Shown here: positions 34,842 to 44,062 of the stretch, one piece after another
How the letters are laid out: the number at the start of each line of letters is the position of its first letter
How positions within the stretch are numbered: the stretch's first letter is position 1
From: Peribacillus glennii
Lineage (GTDB): Bacteria > Bacillota > Bacilli > Bacillales > DSM-1321
Assembly: GCF_003429105.1 (NCBI RefSeq)
Contig: NZ_QVTD01000022.1
Coordinates: 1 to 64,000 of the forward strand
Direction: 5' to 3'
DNA: 64,000 nucleotides
Notes under the pieces: generated by a model
The model's database searches: none
What the model was told of the DNA's origin: nothing
Seen by the model: only the letters and a program-made list of their open reading frames with translations
Program-made: the position numbers and the translations under genes

Positions 34842-36155
34842 ATGTTAGAACAACTTACAGTAAGATGCAGACCAAAAAATGGTGAATCCCTCCTAAGCTA
34901 TCTGCTACGATTAGCAAATAGTAATGCAATTCCGATAAATACGTTTATTAATAGTTTTAAGTATAAAGGAAGGGAGTATTGGATACAAAAAGCGGAATAT
35001 GATTTGTTATGCCTTTTCCCTAACCGCATATTTGACGTAGATAAGCTAATCATGTCCGTCAGGATATCAAAGGAAGATGTCGAAAAATGTTCATTCCATC
35101 ACTTATTAAAACATTTTTCCCGAAAGGAAAATTTAGCTAATTTGCGTATCTTATCTGGTTTTATTCGAGATACACTACACTTTTGTCCGATGTGCTTAAA
35201 AGAAAACAAATATTATAAATTATTGTGGAAAGTAAAAGATGTGGATATATGTTTAGCTCATGAATGCAAGTTGACAAACTGTTGTCCACATTGTAATAAT
35301 ATCATTTTCTATAAACACCTTAAAAAAACCGCCCTTTGCCCATATTGTACGAAAACTTTGGAGGAGTCGATTACAGCTGTTCCGACTCTAGGGGAAACTC
35401 AATTTCAACATTGGTATCAGTCCCAGTGGATCTTTTTAATGGAAGAAAATAAACAATACATTCCACTAGATGAGCTAAGTCTCCGTATTTTATATACTTT
35501 AAATGGGGAACGGATAGATGAATTATCTAAAGATTTAATTAAGAATCTTTTGGATCTTCCAGGCGGGGCGGAAAAATTACTTCAACATGCCAGAGGGACA
35601 TTGATCAATTCGGAGACATTGCATATATCCTTCTTATTGAAGATATTAAACGTATTAAATTCATCGTTCGAACAATTGTTTTCAGTAGATATACCAGAAT
35701 CTTTTCATAAGGCCATTACCGAAAAAAATAAACCATCTAGACAGGTAGTAGCAGGAGAAACGGATATTCCAAAAACGGGAATAAAACGAAAAGAGGAAAA
35801 GATAAACCTGGTTAAAAAGGTACTAAAGGAATTTATAGCTAACAACGAACAAATCACATTAAAAAATGTAAAAGTAAAACTGGGAGTATCTTCTGGGACC
35901 ATTCGATACTGGGGCTGTAATGACATAATTGCTCAGTATAAAAAATTGCAAAAAGAAATCCAACAAGAACAAAAAAATGCATTAATTCGTAGCCAGGTTG
36001 AAGAGCTTTTTTCAAGAGGAATAGAGAACCTGGATGCACAGTATGTATACTCTTGTTTAGGTATAAATCGAACTATATTGTGGAGAACCGCACCTGATAT
36101 TACGGCTTATATTCACGACGAGCTTAAAAAATCTAAAAGGGGAGAACCCAAGTGA
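34842..36155 (+). CDS. TniQ/TnsD-type target selector, first copy
   Basis: TniQ proteins bind target DNA or a guide complex and recruit TnsC. The start at 34842 is preferred over TTG at 34797, which has no ribosome site; it gives 437 residues. The N-terminal TniQ pattern is NGESLLSYLLRLANSN, followed by a zinc cluster: FCPMC near 115, CCPHC near 144 and CPYC near 164. The C-terminal part has helix-turn-helix-like segments (TLKNVKVKLGVSSGTIRYWG). Together this suggests sequence-specific DNA binding in its own right. It overlaps the next gene by four bases. Confidence 0.9.
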   Translation: MLEQLTVRCRPKNGESLLSYLLRLANSNAIPINTFINSFKYKGREYWIQKAEYDLLCLFPNRIFDVDKLIMSVRISKEDVEKCSFHHLLKHFSRKENLANLRILSGFIRDTLHFCPMCLKENKYYKLLWKVKDVDICLAHECKLTNCCPHCNNIIFYKHLKKTALCPYCTKTLEESITAVPTLGETQFQHWYQSQWIFLMEENKQYIPLDELSLRILYTLNGERIDELSKDLIKNLLDLPGGAEKLLQHARGTLINSETLHISFLLKILNVLNSSFEQLFSVDIPESFHKAITEKNKPSRQVVAGETDIPKTGIKRKEEKINLVKKVLKEFIANNEQITLKNVKVKLGVSSGTIRYWGCNDIIAQYKKLQKEIQQEQKNALIRSQVEELFSRGIENLDAQYVYSCLGINRTILWRTAPDITAYIHDELKKSKRGEPK

Positions 36156-38149
36156 AATCCAGCGATACTATGTTACAAAGATTGGGCATAAGACCTGCCC
36201 CTAAGTTGGGGGAGTCATTGAGTAGTTTCGTTTTTCGATTATGTACCTTGAACAAAATAAATTTTAAAGAGCTAATAAAATTTGTCTATAAGGAAAAATA
36301 TGTAAACAAGGATAAATTTTTAATTGATGTGTTTCCTGATGAAGTGATCAATTTACATGACTTATCCATTTTATGCGGCCACGATGTGGAAACACTTAAA
36401 AATCATTCATTCGGGGTCATCTTTAACAAAATATACAATCAAAATGATAATAGAAAACGGGCATTTAAGCTCGATATGAATGGTCTATTAATAAAAGATA
36501 AAAGAAGGTTTTGTATAAAATGTTTAGCAGAATCGGGAAATTTCAAACTGCTTTGGCAGGTTAAAGGTGTGAATTGCTGTGAAATTCACAAATTACCTCT
36601 CGTTGACACCTGCCAAGATTGTGGAGAAATTCAACCATATCTACATGAAGGTCTAATGGAAAAACATTGCTTTTACTGCTATTCAGAACTCCCTCATCAA
36701 GTTATAAGCCAAGTTACCATGTCAAAGGGGAATGATGAATCTAGAATTATTGACAATTGGACGTTCCTTTTAAATCCATCCTTACCTTTCACCAAAGTAT
36801 CTTTCCCTTTTAATACAGAACAATCAATTGCCCTAACTCTTTTATACGCTCAATCAGTCATTTTTACAAAGAAAATTCTAGGCCGCATCAAAGAGGACCG
36901 ATTAAAATCATCAATCAAAAATTTAAATAATTCGCGATCAGTTTTGGTGTCTGATGTACTTTATATGTCAAAAGAATATAAAATCAATGCCCAAGACTTA
37001 CTAGGATTACAAATTGATGATCGCTTTGCCAAAGAATTTGCTTGTTTAAAAGATAAGCAGATTTCACCCATTAACTGTGCTACGCCATGGTGCTTACACA
37101 AGGGCAGTAATAATAAAATGCAAAAGGTGGTATCTTCTTATCATAGATTAAAAGATAAGTACTTATCTATGGTAGTTTGTACTTCTTGTAATATAAGGTA
37201 TGGAGTGAATATCACAAATAACGAATGGGAAGATGTGGAGAATCAAATTACCTTGATTTCAGATGTAATAAAGATGTTAGAAAAAGGTGAAAGTATAAGG
37301 GGCATAACACGAATAGCCAAAAGTAAAACATATCAAATTTTAGGGTATATCTTGTTCCATGAGTTATTTTCAACTACTAATCTAGTGAAAATAAAAAAAG
37401 AAAACATGCCAACGGATGATGTGAGCTATTTTTATGAAATTTATGAAGGTTCCATGGCCTTTCCTAATTTGTATAAAAAAGCAAAGAGGTTGTTTGCGTG
37501 GAATATGTATGAGCTTGGTTATTACTTGGCTTCTCCAGTCGTACAGAACGAGTTGAATTTAACGGAAAATATTAAAAGGGTTCGGTATTTTCATTCAAAA
37601 ACCATTGTGAAAGGAAAAGTAGAAAAAATTGTTAACGCTGCTGTTAAAAGCACTGAAAATATGTCCCTATTGCAAATTGCAGGAGCCTTAGAAAAAACAC
37701 CATCAATTTTTAGGCATTATTCATTGAATGATGATTTGAAAACAGACATTAACAATCATAATAATAAACTCCGAAAGACCCGATTTAGACATCTTTATGA
37801 GTCGGTTGAAAGGTTTTTTACTTCGGATAACAACCAATGTAAATTCATCGTTATGAAAGATGTATATTCTTATCTAGGGATTAATCGTAGTTATGTTAGA
37901 CGAAATAACTTAACGCTGGATCATTACATTTCAGAGAAAATAAACTGTCACAATGAGGAATATAGCAAAAGGAAAGTTAATGAGATGATTATGTCGGCAG
38001 TTAAAGTTATTGATGAATTTATGACATTAGGTGAACGTCCTACAATGAAACAGATATCAGCAGGAATTGGTATTTCGGTTGCTACCTTATATGAATATCA
38101 AGAGGTTCTACAGGCTATTTCAGATTATAAACGAAAAGGTCGACTATAG
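36152..38149 (+). CDS. tnsD: TniQ/TnsD-type target selector, second copy (long, TnsD-like)
   Basis: This 665-residue protein starts with a TniQ domain (KLGESLSSFVFRLCTLNKIN) and a zinc cluster (FCIKC near 127, CQDC near 152, HCFYC near 172). It has a second Cys set typical of full-length TnsD (NCATPWC near 309, VCTSC near 346), and a long C-terminus with several helix-turn-helix segments (FVMKDVYSYLGINRSYV-like, KQISAGIGISVATLYEY). By size and layout it is the better candidate for recognising the fixed ssbB site. It is the last gene before the right end, 144 bases from the element boundary. The symbol tnsD is used for the family; orthology to Tn7 TnsD is not implied. Confidence 0.88.
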   Translation: MKSSDTMLQRLGIRPAPKLGESLSSFVFRLCTLNKINFKELIKFVYKEKYVNKDKFLIDVFPDEVINLHDLSILCGHDVETLKNHSFGVIFNKIYNQNDNRKRAFKLDMNGLLIKDKRRFCIKCLAESGNFKLLWQVKGVNCCEIHKLPLVDTCQDCGEIQPYLHEGLMEKHCFYCYSELPHQVISQVTMSKGNDESRIIDNWTFLLNPSLPFTKVSFPFNTEQSIALTLLYAQSVIFTKKILGRIKEDRLKSSIKNLNNSRSVLVSDVLYMSKEYKINAQDLLGLQIDDRFAKEFACLKDKQISPINCATPWCLHKGSNNKMQKVVSSYHRLKDKYLSMVVCTSCNIRYGVNITNNEWEDVENQITLISDVIKMLEKGESIRGITRIAKSKTYQILGYILFHELFSTTNLVKIKKENMPTDDVSYFYEIYEGSMAFPNLYKKAKRLFAWNMYELGYYLASPVVQNELNLTENIKRVRYFHSKTIVKGKVEKIVNAAVKSTENMSLLQIAGALEKTPSIFRHYSLNDDLKTDINNHNNKLRKTRFRHLYESVERFFTSDNNQCKFIVMKDVYSYLGINRSYVRRNNLTLDHYISEKINCHNEEYSKRKVNEMIMSAVKVIDEFMTLGERPTMKQISAGIGISVATLYEYQEVLQAISDYKRKGRL

Positions 38150-38171
38150 AGAAAAATCAATTGTTCAAAAA

Positions 38172-38293
38172 ATGACAATATAAATTATAGAAATACACTA
38201 AAATGACATTAGCAATTATAAATAATGTCATTTTTTAATTATAATATCGGGCAAATATATTGTTTTTTGGGACAGCAGTAATTATAACTCACA
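38172..38293 (-). repeat. Right transposon end with putative TnsB sites
   Basis: On the minus strand three 19-base sites fit TTATAATTnnnnnTGTCAT: 38269-38287 (TTATAATT...TGTCCC), 38203-38221 (TTATAATT...TGTCAT) and 38172-38190 (CTATAATT...TGTCAT). A degenerate fourth lies near 38225-38244. All point inward from the end, matching the left-end sites. Confidence 0.78.
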
Positions 38294-38298
38294 GTTAT
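38294..38298. repeat. Target-site duplication, right copy (GTTAT)
   Basis: Matches 22202-22206; the next base continues the ssbB frame with ACACCGGAGGG. Confidence 0.93.
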
Positions 38299-38616
38299 AC
38301 ACCGGAGGGAAAGGCCGTCTCTAATATAACACTGGCGGTAAACAGGAACTTCCGGAATCATGGCGGGGGCTATGATGCGGATTTCGTCCAATGCACGTTA
38401 TGGAAGAAAACGGCCGAAAATACTGTCCAATATTGCCGGAAAGGGTCGATCATCGGGATTACCGGCAGGATCCAAACACGCAGCTATGATAATCATGAGG
38501 GCAAAAAGGTATATGTTACTGAGGTCGTGGCTGAGGGTGTCAGGTTTGTCGGGCCGAAGCAGTCGAGCTTAACGCAAGAGGCTGCCAGCGAACCGGAAAT
38601 GATAAAAACTCAATAA
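38294..38616 (+). pseudogene. ssbB: ssbB 3' fragment, separated by the Tn7-like element
   Basis: From the duplication on, the frame reads TPEGKAVSNITLAVNRNF and continues through the OB-fold (VQCTLWKKTAENTVQYC, GRIQTRSYDN) to a short C-terminal tail ending EPEMIKTQ. It lacks the acidic DDxPF tip of housekeeping SSB, as competence SsbB proteins do. The frame is open into the transposon to a TTG at 38260, which would replace the lost first strand with 13 transposon-encoded residues, but no ribosome site precedes that TTG. Treated as inactive. Confidence 0.92.
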
Positions 38617-38646
38617 AGAAAAATAGTGCCGTTAGGAGGTGAACGT

Positions 38647-39012
38647 ATGGGAGAAAAAGAGAAGCTTAGATTCTGTACCACTTGCCGCTGCCATCAAGGA
38701 ATGCATGTTCATGGAACTGAATTTTCCAATTCTATACGAACTGCACCATACCAGCAAATAGATAGAATGGAGGAATTAATCGGTGATCTCATAGGCTTCA
38801 TAGCCAAAACGAATGCAAAAACGGCACTGGGCGAGAATCAGCTTTTTGAGCTGGAAATCATAATTGCCCGTCTGGAATCACAATACAAAATCCTTCAGAA
38901 AAATAACGAATCACTCCTTAGCAGGATAGCCAGCCTGGAAAAACGGCTGGACAGTGAAACTTTAAGAAGGCAGGCTTTTTTGCTGGAGGGCGTGCAGAGG
39001 GTTCCTCAATAG
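38647..39012 (+). CDS. Small Cys/His and coiled-coil protein, hypothetical
   Basis: The 121-residue product starts with a Cys/His-rich segment (FCTTCRCHQGMHVHG) that could bind a metal, followed from about residue 38 by a long charged helix with heptad character (LESQYKILQKNNESLLSRIA). AGGAGGTG precedes the ATG at 38647. It begins 30 bases after ssbB and was probably cotranscribed with it. I do not recognise a family or a function. Its present transcription would depend on read-through from the transposon. Confidence 0.75.
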   Translation: MGEKEKLRFCTTCRCHQGMHVHGTEFSNSIRTAPYQQIDRMEELIGDLIGFIAKTNAKTALGENQLFELEIIIARLESQYKILQKNNESLLSRIASLEKRLDSETLRRQAFLLEGVQRVPQ

Positions 39013-39189
39013 CCTGCAATCACAAAAATCTTCACATAACTTCTTCATGTAAGAATCATCTATTGTTTTGCGCCTTATTAAGATTCAAAACTGCCCCATG
39101 AACAAATGCGAAGTACCTCGTTTTTCTATGCCCCGCAACAATTCCTCAACAGACAGAAAAGTTGTATTGTACCTTCACTTTCCTCCTTT

Positions 39190-39216
39190 GGCTGCCCTAC
39201 TGCAGCCATTTTTTTT
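39190..39216 (+). terminator. Terminator after the ssbB-linked unit
   Basis: GGCTGC and GCAGCC arms, six-base loop, followed by A and eight T residues. The 39013-39343 spacer holds this and a promoter candidate but no gene. Confidence 0.88.
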
Positions 39217-39224
39217 GCCTTAAA

Positions 39225-39253
39225 TTCTAGAATATTCAATATATTGATATAAT
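39225..39253 (+). promoter_or_regulatory. Candidate promoter of the peptide ABC operon
   Basis: TATAAT at 39248-39253 preceded by TGA makes an extended -10 (TGNTATAAT). No good -35 match. It lies 90 bases before the first gene. Confidence 0.4.
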
Positions 39254-39343
39254 TTTAAAAAAATCTATTGTAAAGTTTACTGAAAAATGGGATAATTCAA
39301 GAAGGCCTCTAGAGAAGTTACCAGCAAGAAAGGAGTGTGGTCC

Positions 39344-40333
39344 ATGAGCAGTCCAATAATTGAAGTGAAAGGATTACAGACAAGCTTCCTGACAGAGGAT
39401 GGCCAGATACCGGTCGTAAATAATATAGACTTCGATATCAAGCCCGGTGAAGTTTTGGGTATCGTAGGAGAATCAGGATGCGGAAAAAGTGTCACATCAC
39501 TGTCAATCATGGGGCTTATACCCACTGCAACAGGCAAAGTAGAAGGTGAAATCCTTTTTAAGGGGGAAAACCTTGCAAATGCGACTGAAGCAAGAATGAG
39601 GCAGATTCGCGGCAATGACATCGCAATGATTTTCCAGGAGCCGATGACAAGCTTGAATCCGGTTTTTACAATTGGGGAGCAGTTGATCGAATCCTTAAGA
39701 ATACATAGAAAATGGAACAAAAAAACCGCAATGGCAAGGGCAGTGGAAATGCTGAAGCTTGTCGGGCTGCCGCGGGCCGAGGAATTGGTCAAGGAATACC
39801 CGCACCAGCTCTCGGGAGGAATGCGCCAGCGTGTTATGATCGCGATGGCCATGATCTGCGAGCCGAAGCTGTTAATCGCGGACGAACCGACCACGGCACT
39901 CGATGTAACGATACAGGCTCAGATCCTTGAGCTAATGAAGAAATTGAATCAAGAGACGGATACCGCTATCATGATGATCACGCACGACCTTGGCGTAGTA
40001 GCTGAAATGTGCGAGCGGGTGCTTGTCATGTACGCAGGGAAAGTGGTGGAGGAAGGCGATGTAAAGACCATTTTCCAAAACCCGAAGCATCCTTATACAA
40101 TCGGCCTTATTCAATCTGTGCCGGACATGAGGACAAAGGTCGACCGCCTGTATTCGATACCGGGCAATGTTCCGAAGCCGGGGTCACTCAAGCTTGGCTG
40201 TCAGTTTGCCCCGCGCTGCGCGCATGCGATGGACCGCTGCATTAGCGAATCCCCCGGCCTTTCCAGCTTTGATAATGGACAGCAGGTAAGATGCTGGCTC
40301 TATGACGACTCGGAAAGGAGAAAACAAGCATGA
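39344..40333 (+). CDS. Peptide ABC transporter ATP-binding protein (OppD/DppD type)
   Basis: One of two ATPases energising a di/oligopeptide importer at the inner face of the membrane. The 329-residue product has Walker A GESGCGKS, signature [14 protein letters not shown], Walker [13 protein letters not shown], and the C-terminal OppD/F extension with the Cys-rich [15 protein letters not shown] motif. The start at 39344 follows AAAGGAG. It overlaps the next gene by four bases (ATGA). Confidence 0.94.
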   Translation: MSSPIIEVKGLQTSFLTEDGQIPVVNNIDFDIKPGEVLGIVGESGCGKSVTSLSIMGLIPTATGKVEGEILFKGENLANATEARMRQIRGNDIAMIFQEPMTSLNPVFTIGEQLIESLRIHRKWNKKTAMARAVEMLKLVGLPRAEELVKEYPHQLSGGMRQRVMIAMAMICEPKLLIADEPTTALDVTIQAQILELMKKLNQETDTAIMMITHDLGVVAEMCERVLVMYAGKVVEEGDVKTIFQNPKHPYTIGLIQSVPDMRTKVDRLYSIPGNVPKPGSLKLGCQFAPRCAHAMDRCISESPGLSSFDNGQQVRCWLYDDSERRKQA

Positions 40334-41298
40334 CAGAGCCCTTGGTCAAGGTTGAAAACCTGAAAAAGCATTTCCCGATTAGAGGCGGCCTGCTCGGCAA
40401 AACGGTAGGGGAAGTAAAAGCCGTGGATGGTGTTTCATTCTTTATCAATAAAGGGGAAACACTGGGGCTTGTCGGCGAGAGCGGCTGCGGTAAATCAACT
40501 ACAGGCAGAATGCTGCTTAGGCTTTTGGAGCCAAGCGATGGCAAAATTTATTTCGAAGGAAAAGATATCACATCTCTTCCGGCCGATGAAATGAGAAAGA
40601 TGCGCCGCGAGATGCAAATGGTCTTCCAGGATCCATTCGCGTCGCTCAATCCGCGGCATACGGTCGAGAAAATCCTCGAGGAGCCGCTGATCGTCCATGG
40701 CGTCAAGAACAAGGCAGAACGGAAAAGGCGTGTAAAGGAACTGCTTGATGTGGTTGGTTTAAGCAGCTGGCACGCCAAGAGATATCCTCACCAATTCAGC
40801 GGCGGGCAGCGCCAGCGGATCGGCATCGCCCGTGCCCTCGCCGTTAATCCGAAGCTGATTATTGCGGATGAGCCGGTGTCCGCGCTGGATGTATCCATAC
40901 AGTCGCAGGTATTGAACCTCATGCAGGACCTGCAGAAAGAATACGGCCTTACATACCTATTCATCGCGCATGACCTTGGCGTCGTGCGACATATAAGCGA
41001 TCGTGTCGGCGTCATGTATCTTGGGAATATCGTCGAACTGTCCGCCAGCGAACAGCTGTATGAAAACCCGAAGCATCCATATACACAGGCTCTCTTGTCA
41101 GCTGTACCAATACCGGATGTGGAACACCGTCCGGAACGGATTATTTTGCAGGGAGATGTGCCAAGCCCGGCAAACCCGCCAAAAGGATGCCCATTCCACA
41201 CGAGGTGCCCGAAGGCAATGGATACTTGTGCGGCGGTACGGCCGCTTCTGAAGGAAATTGAACCAGGCCACTACGCAGCTTGTCATCTTTATGAGTGA
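40330..41298 (+). CDS. Peptide ABC transporter ATP-binding protein (OppF/DppF type)
   Basis: The second ATPase of the importer, 322 residues. Walker A is GESGCGKST, signature [15 protein letters not shown], Walker [13 protein letters not shown], and the C-terminal motif [15 protein letters not shown] is present. It has the KHFPIRGG N-terminus typical of OppF. Coupled to the preceding gene by overlap; 58 bases separate it from the binding protein gene. Confidence 0.94.
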   Translation: MTEPLVKVENLKKHFPIRGGLLGKTVGEVKAVDGVSFFINKGETLGLVGESGCGKSTTGRMLLRLLEPSDGKIYFEGKDITSLPADEMRKMRREMQMVFQDPFASLNPRHTVEKILEEPLIVHGVKNKAERKRRVKELLDVVGLSSWHAKRYPHQFSGGQRQRIGIARALAVNPKLIIADEPVSALDVSIQSQVLNLMQDLQKEYGLTYLFIAHDLGVVRHISDRVGVMYLGNIVELSASEQLYENPKHPYTQALLSAVPIPDVEHRPERIILQGDVPSPANPPKGCPFHTRCPKAMDTCAAVRPLLKEIEPGHYAACHLYE

Positions 41299-41356
41299 CA
41301 GGGCGTACAAATAAATATGGCATTAGATTTTTAAAAAATATTGGGGGTCACAAAAC

Positions 41357-42958
41357 ATGAAGAAGTCATTATGGCTATTATTAAGCAGTGTACTTGTGCT
41401 TTCTCTGTTCTTGGCCGGCTGCACGGGCTCTTCCGAAAAAGGAAGCAGCGGCGGAAGCGACAGCGGCGGCAAAAAAGGCGGAGGCGTACTGATTTACGGT
41501 AAAGGCGGAGACGCGGTATCGCTTGATCCGGCAACTGTAACAGACGGGGAATCATTAATTGTCACAGAACAAATCTATGAAACTCTTGTAAACTATGCAA
41601 AAGACAGCACGGAAATTGAACCAGGCCTAGCGAAAGAATGGGAAATTTCAAAGGATAACCTGAAATACACATTCACGCTTCAAGAAGGCATTAAATTCCA
41701 TGACGGCACTGATTTTAATGCGGATGCAGTCGTGAAAAACTTCCAGCGCTGGGCACAAAGCAAGGATCCAAAGAAATTCGCGTACTATCCTTCCATGTTT
41801 GGCGGATTTGAAGGAGACGAAAGCCACGTAATTAAAGAAGTGAAAGCTTTGGATGAGAAAACAGTTGAATTCACGTTAAACCGTCCGCAGGCTCCATTCC
41901 TGAAAAACCTGGCCATGGGTCCATTTGCGATTGCAAGCCCTGAGAAATTTGACACAATCGGCAAGGAGCCGGTAGGTACAGGTCCATTTAAATTTGATGC
42001 CTGGAAAAAAGGCGACACGATTACAGTTGTCAAGAACGATGAATATTGGGTAAAAGACCTTCCGAAGCTTGAAGGTGTAACATTCAAGGTCATTAAAGAC
42101 AATTCAGCCCGCTTAAATGCAGTGATCAAAGGCGAAATCGATTTGATGGATGGCATGAATCCTAGCGATAAAGGAAAAGTGGAAGGCGACGATAAGCTGC
42201 AATTATTCGAACGCCCATCCATGAACCTTGGCTATCTTGGTTTCAATGTAGAAAAAGAACCGTTTAATAAAAAAGAAGTTCGCCAGGCAATCAGCCATTT
42301 AATCAATAAAGAAGATATCATTGCAAACTTCTTTGAAGGAACGGCAGAACCAGCAAAAAATCCAATGCCTCCTTCAATCAGCGGTTACAACGACAGCATC
42401 GAAGATTATGAATACAGTGTAGAAAAAGCGAAGGAATTACTGAAAAAAGCAGGCTATGAAAAAGGATTCAAAATGGATTTATGGGCACTTCCGGTAGCGC
42501 GTCCATACATGCCGGACGGACAAAAAGTAGCAGAGGCCATGCAGGCGAGCTTTAAAGAAGTCGGCATTGATGCCAAAATCGTCACATACGATTGGGGTGC
42601 TTACCAGGAAAAGCTGCGCGCTGGTGAAGGTCCGGTCTACATGATGGGGTGGACAGGCGACAACGGGGATGCCGATAACTTCCTGTACACATTGCTAGAT
42701 AAAGACTCTATCGATTCTAACAACTATTCACGCTATGCGAATGAAAAAGTCCATAAGCTATTAGTTGAAGCACAGTCAACTGCAGACGAAACTAAACGTA
42801 ACGAATTATACAACAAGGCTCAAGAAATCATTCATGAAGACGCACCATGGGTTCCACTTGTACACTCGACGCCATTGCTTGCTGGTTCCAGCAAAATTAA
42901 AGGATTCGTTCCGCATTCAACTGGCTCACAGTCATTCCAGGATACGACTTTGGATTAA
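41357..42958 (+). CDS. Peptide-binding lipoprotein of the ABC importer
   Basis: Extracellular solute-binding lipoprotein (family 5) that captures peptides and delivers them to the permeases. The 533-residue precursor has a lipoprotein signal with lipobox LFLAGC (Cys at about residue 22), a Ser/Gly linker, and the family-5 pattern YETLVNYAKDSTEIEPGLAKEW. The usual closing segment, EDAPWVPLVHSTPLL, is near the C-terminus. Whether it prefers dipeptides, longer peptides or another ligand cannot be read from the sequence. Confidence 0.92.
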   Translation: MKKSLWLLLSSVLVLSLFLAGCTGSSEKGSSGGSDSGGKKGGGVLIYGKGGDAVSLDPATVTDGESLIVTEQIYETLVNYAKDSTEIEPGLAKEWEISKDNLKYTFTLQEGIKFHDGTDFNADAVVKNFQRWAQSKDPKKFAYYPSMFGGFEGDESHVIKEVKALDEKTVEFTLNRPQAPFLKNLAMGPFAIASPEKFDTIGKEPVGTGPFKFDAWKKGDTITVVKNDEYWVKDLPKLEGVTFKVIKDNSARLNAVIKGEIDLMDGMNPSDKGKVEGDDKLQLFERPSMNLGYLGFNVEKEPFNKKEVRQAISHLINKEDIIANFFEGTAEPAKNPMPPSISGYNDSIEDYEYSVEKAKELLKKAGYEKGFKMDLWALPVARPYMPDGQKVAEAMQASFKEVGIDAKIVTYDWGAYQEKLRAGEGPVYMMGWTGDNGDADNFLYTLLDKDSIDSNNYSRYANEKVHKLLVEAQSTADETKRNELYNKAQEIIHEDAPWVPLVHSTPLLAGSSKIKGFVPHSTGSQSFQDTTLD

Positions 42959-42971
42959 TTACAGTACAAAA

Positions 42972-43007
42972 GGGGAGTATGGATCCATTCATGCTCCCCG
43001 TTTTTTT
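42972..43007 (+). terminator. Hairpin between binding protein and permease genes
   Basis: GGGGAG and CTCCCC arms followed by G and seven T residues. Probably partial termination, giving more binding protein than permease, a common layout in such operons. Confidence 0.75.
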
Positions 43008-43045
43008 CGTAATAATAAAGCTTAACATAGGAAGCGGGTGACACT

Positions 43046-44050
43046 ATGTTTTCATACACAATACGGCGTTTGGGAGCTTTGATTCCTGTTTTGCTTGGGA
43101 TGGTGTTCATCGTCTTCATCATGATCCGTGCCATTCCGGGTGACCCGGCACAGTTAATTCTCGGGCAGCAGGCCACGAAAGAGTCCATCCAGGCGCTTAC
43201 ATCACAACTTGGTCTGGACAAGCCATGGTACACACAGTTTTTTGAATACTTGGGCGGCCTTTTTAAAGGAGATTTAGGAGTTTCCATAAAAACGGACGTG
43301 CCGATTTCAGAAGAGGTTTGGCCATACCTTACAGCTACAATCGAACTTTCACTGGTGGCCATGTTATTTGCGATCATAGTCGGTGTGAACGCAGGAATCA
43401 TTTCTGCATGGTTCCAGAACTCATGGTTTGATTACATTGCCATGGTTGTTGCATTGATCGGGGTTTCAATGCCAGTTTTTTGGCTCGGGTTAATGGAGCA
43501 ATATGTCGTGTCGATACAGTGGGATTTATTGCCGACGACAGGAAGAGACAATATACGTGACCCGGTAGAAGCGATTACCGGCCTTTACTTAATTGATACA
43601 CTTATGGCAGGCAGGGTTGATCAATTCATTGAAGTCATTAAGCATTTGATACTGCCGGGGTTTGCACTGGGAACCATTCCGATGGCGATTATCGCCCGGA
43701 TGACTCGTTCGTCCATGCTGGAAGTCATGCGTTCCGATTTTATCCGGACTGCCCGTGCTAAAGGTATGAAAATGTTCTGGGTCGTCTACAAGCATTCTCT
43801 TAAAAACGCCCTGATCCCTGTTGTAACCGTTATCGGGCTTCAAACAGGGCTATTGCTGGGCGGCGCTATACTGACAGAAACGATATTCGGCTGGCCGGGC
43901 ATAGGTACGTATATTTACGAAGCTATTGGATCAAGGGATTACCCAGTCATTCAATCTGGCATTCTAGTGATCGCTACAATCTTTGTCTTGATCAATCTGG
44001 TCGTGGACTTGCTTTATGCGGCGATCGATCCGAGAATCAAGTATAAATAG
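43046..44050 (+). CDS. Peptide ABC transporter permease (DppB/OppB type)
   Basis: Inner-membrane channel half of the importer. The 334-residue product has six hydrophobic helices, the N-terminal TIRRLGALIPVLLGM and the EAA loop MTRSSMLEVMRSDFIRTARAKG that docks the ATPases. Start ATG at 43046 follows GGAAGCGGGTG. Twelve bases separate it from the second permease gene. Confidence 0.94.
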   Translation: MFSYTIRRLGALIPVLLGMVFIVFIMIRAIPGDPAQLILGQQATKESIQALTSQLGLDKPWYTQFFEYLGGLFKGDLGVSIKTDVPISEEVWPYLTATIELSLVAMLFAIIVGVNAGIISAWFQNSWFDYIAMVVALIGVSMPVFWLGLMEQYVVSIQWDLLPTTGRDNIRDPVEAITGLYLIDTLMAGRVDQFIEVIKHLILPGFALGTIPMAIIARMTRSSMLEVMRSDFIRTARAKGMKMFWVVYKHSLKNALIPVVTVIGLQTGLLLGGAILTETIFGWPGIGTYIYEAIGSRDYPVIQSGILVIATIFVLINLVVDLLYAAIDPRIKYK

Positions 44051-44062
44051 GAGGGAAGAAGT

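Larger units (their letters stand above)
22207..38293. mobile_element. Tn7-like transposon inserted in ssbB (16,087 bp)
   Basis: The left end begins TGTGAGTTATAATTA and the right end is its exact reverse complement, giving a perfect 15-bp terminal inverted repeat with 5'-TGT...ACA-3' ends. GTTAT is duplicated outside both ends, and joining the flanks restores a continuous ssbB frame (…LRY|TPEGKAV…). Inside are tnsA, tnsB, tnsC and two tniQ/tnsD-type genes running towards the right end, a divergent regulator, and cargo on the left (Panacea gene, membrane protein, restriction-modification enzyme, IS256 relic). The DNA is visibly more A+T-rich than the host flanks and contains none of the GGGGGTCAGTCCCC repeats. 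No cas genes or repeat-spacer array were seen. Confidence 0.96.

Noticed and set aside
22207-38293. A CRISPR-guided (CAST) transposon, suggested by tnsC size and two TniQ proteins
   Set aside because: No Cascade, cas12k or repeat-spacer array was found anywhere inside the element.
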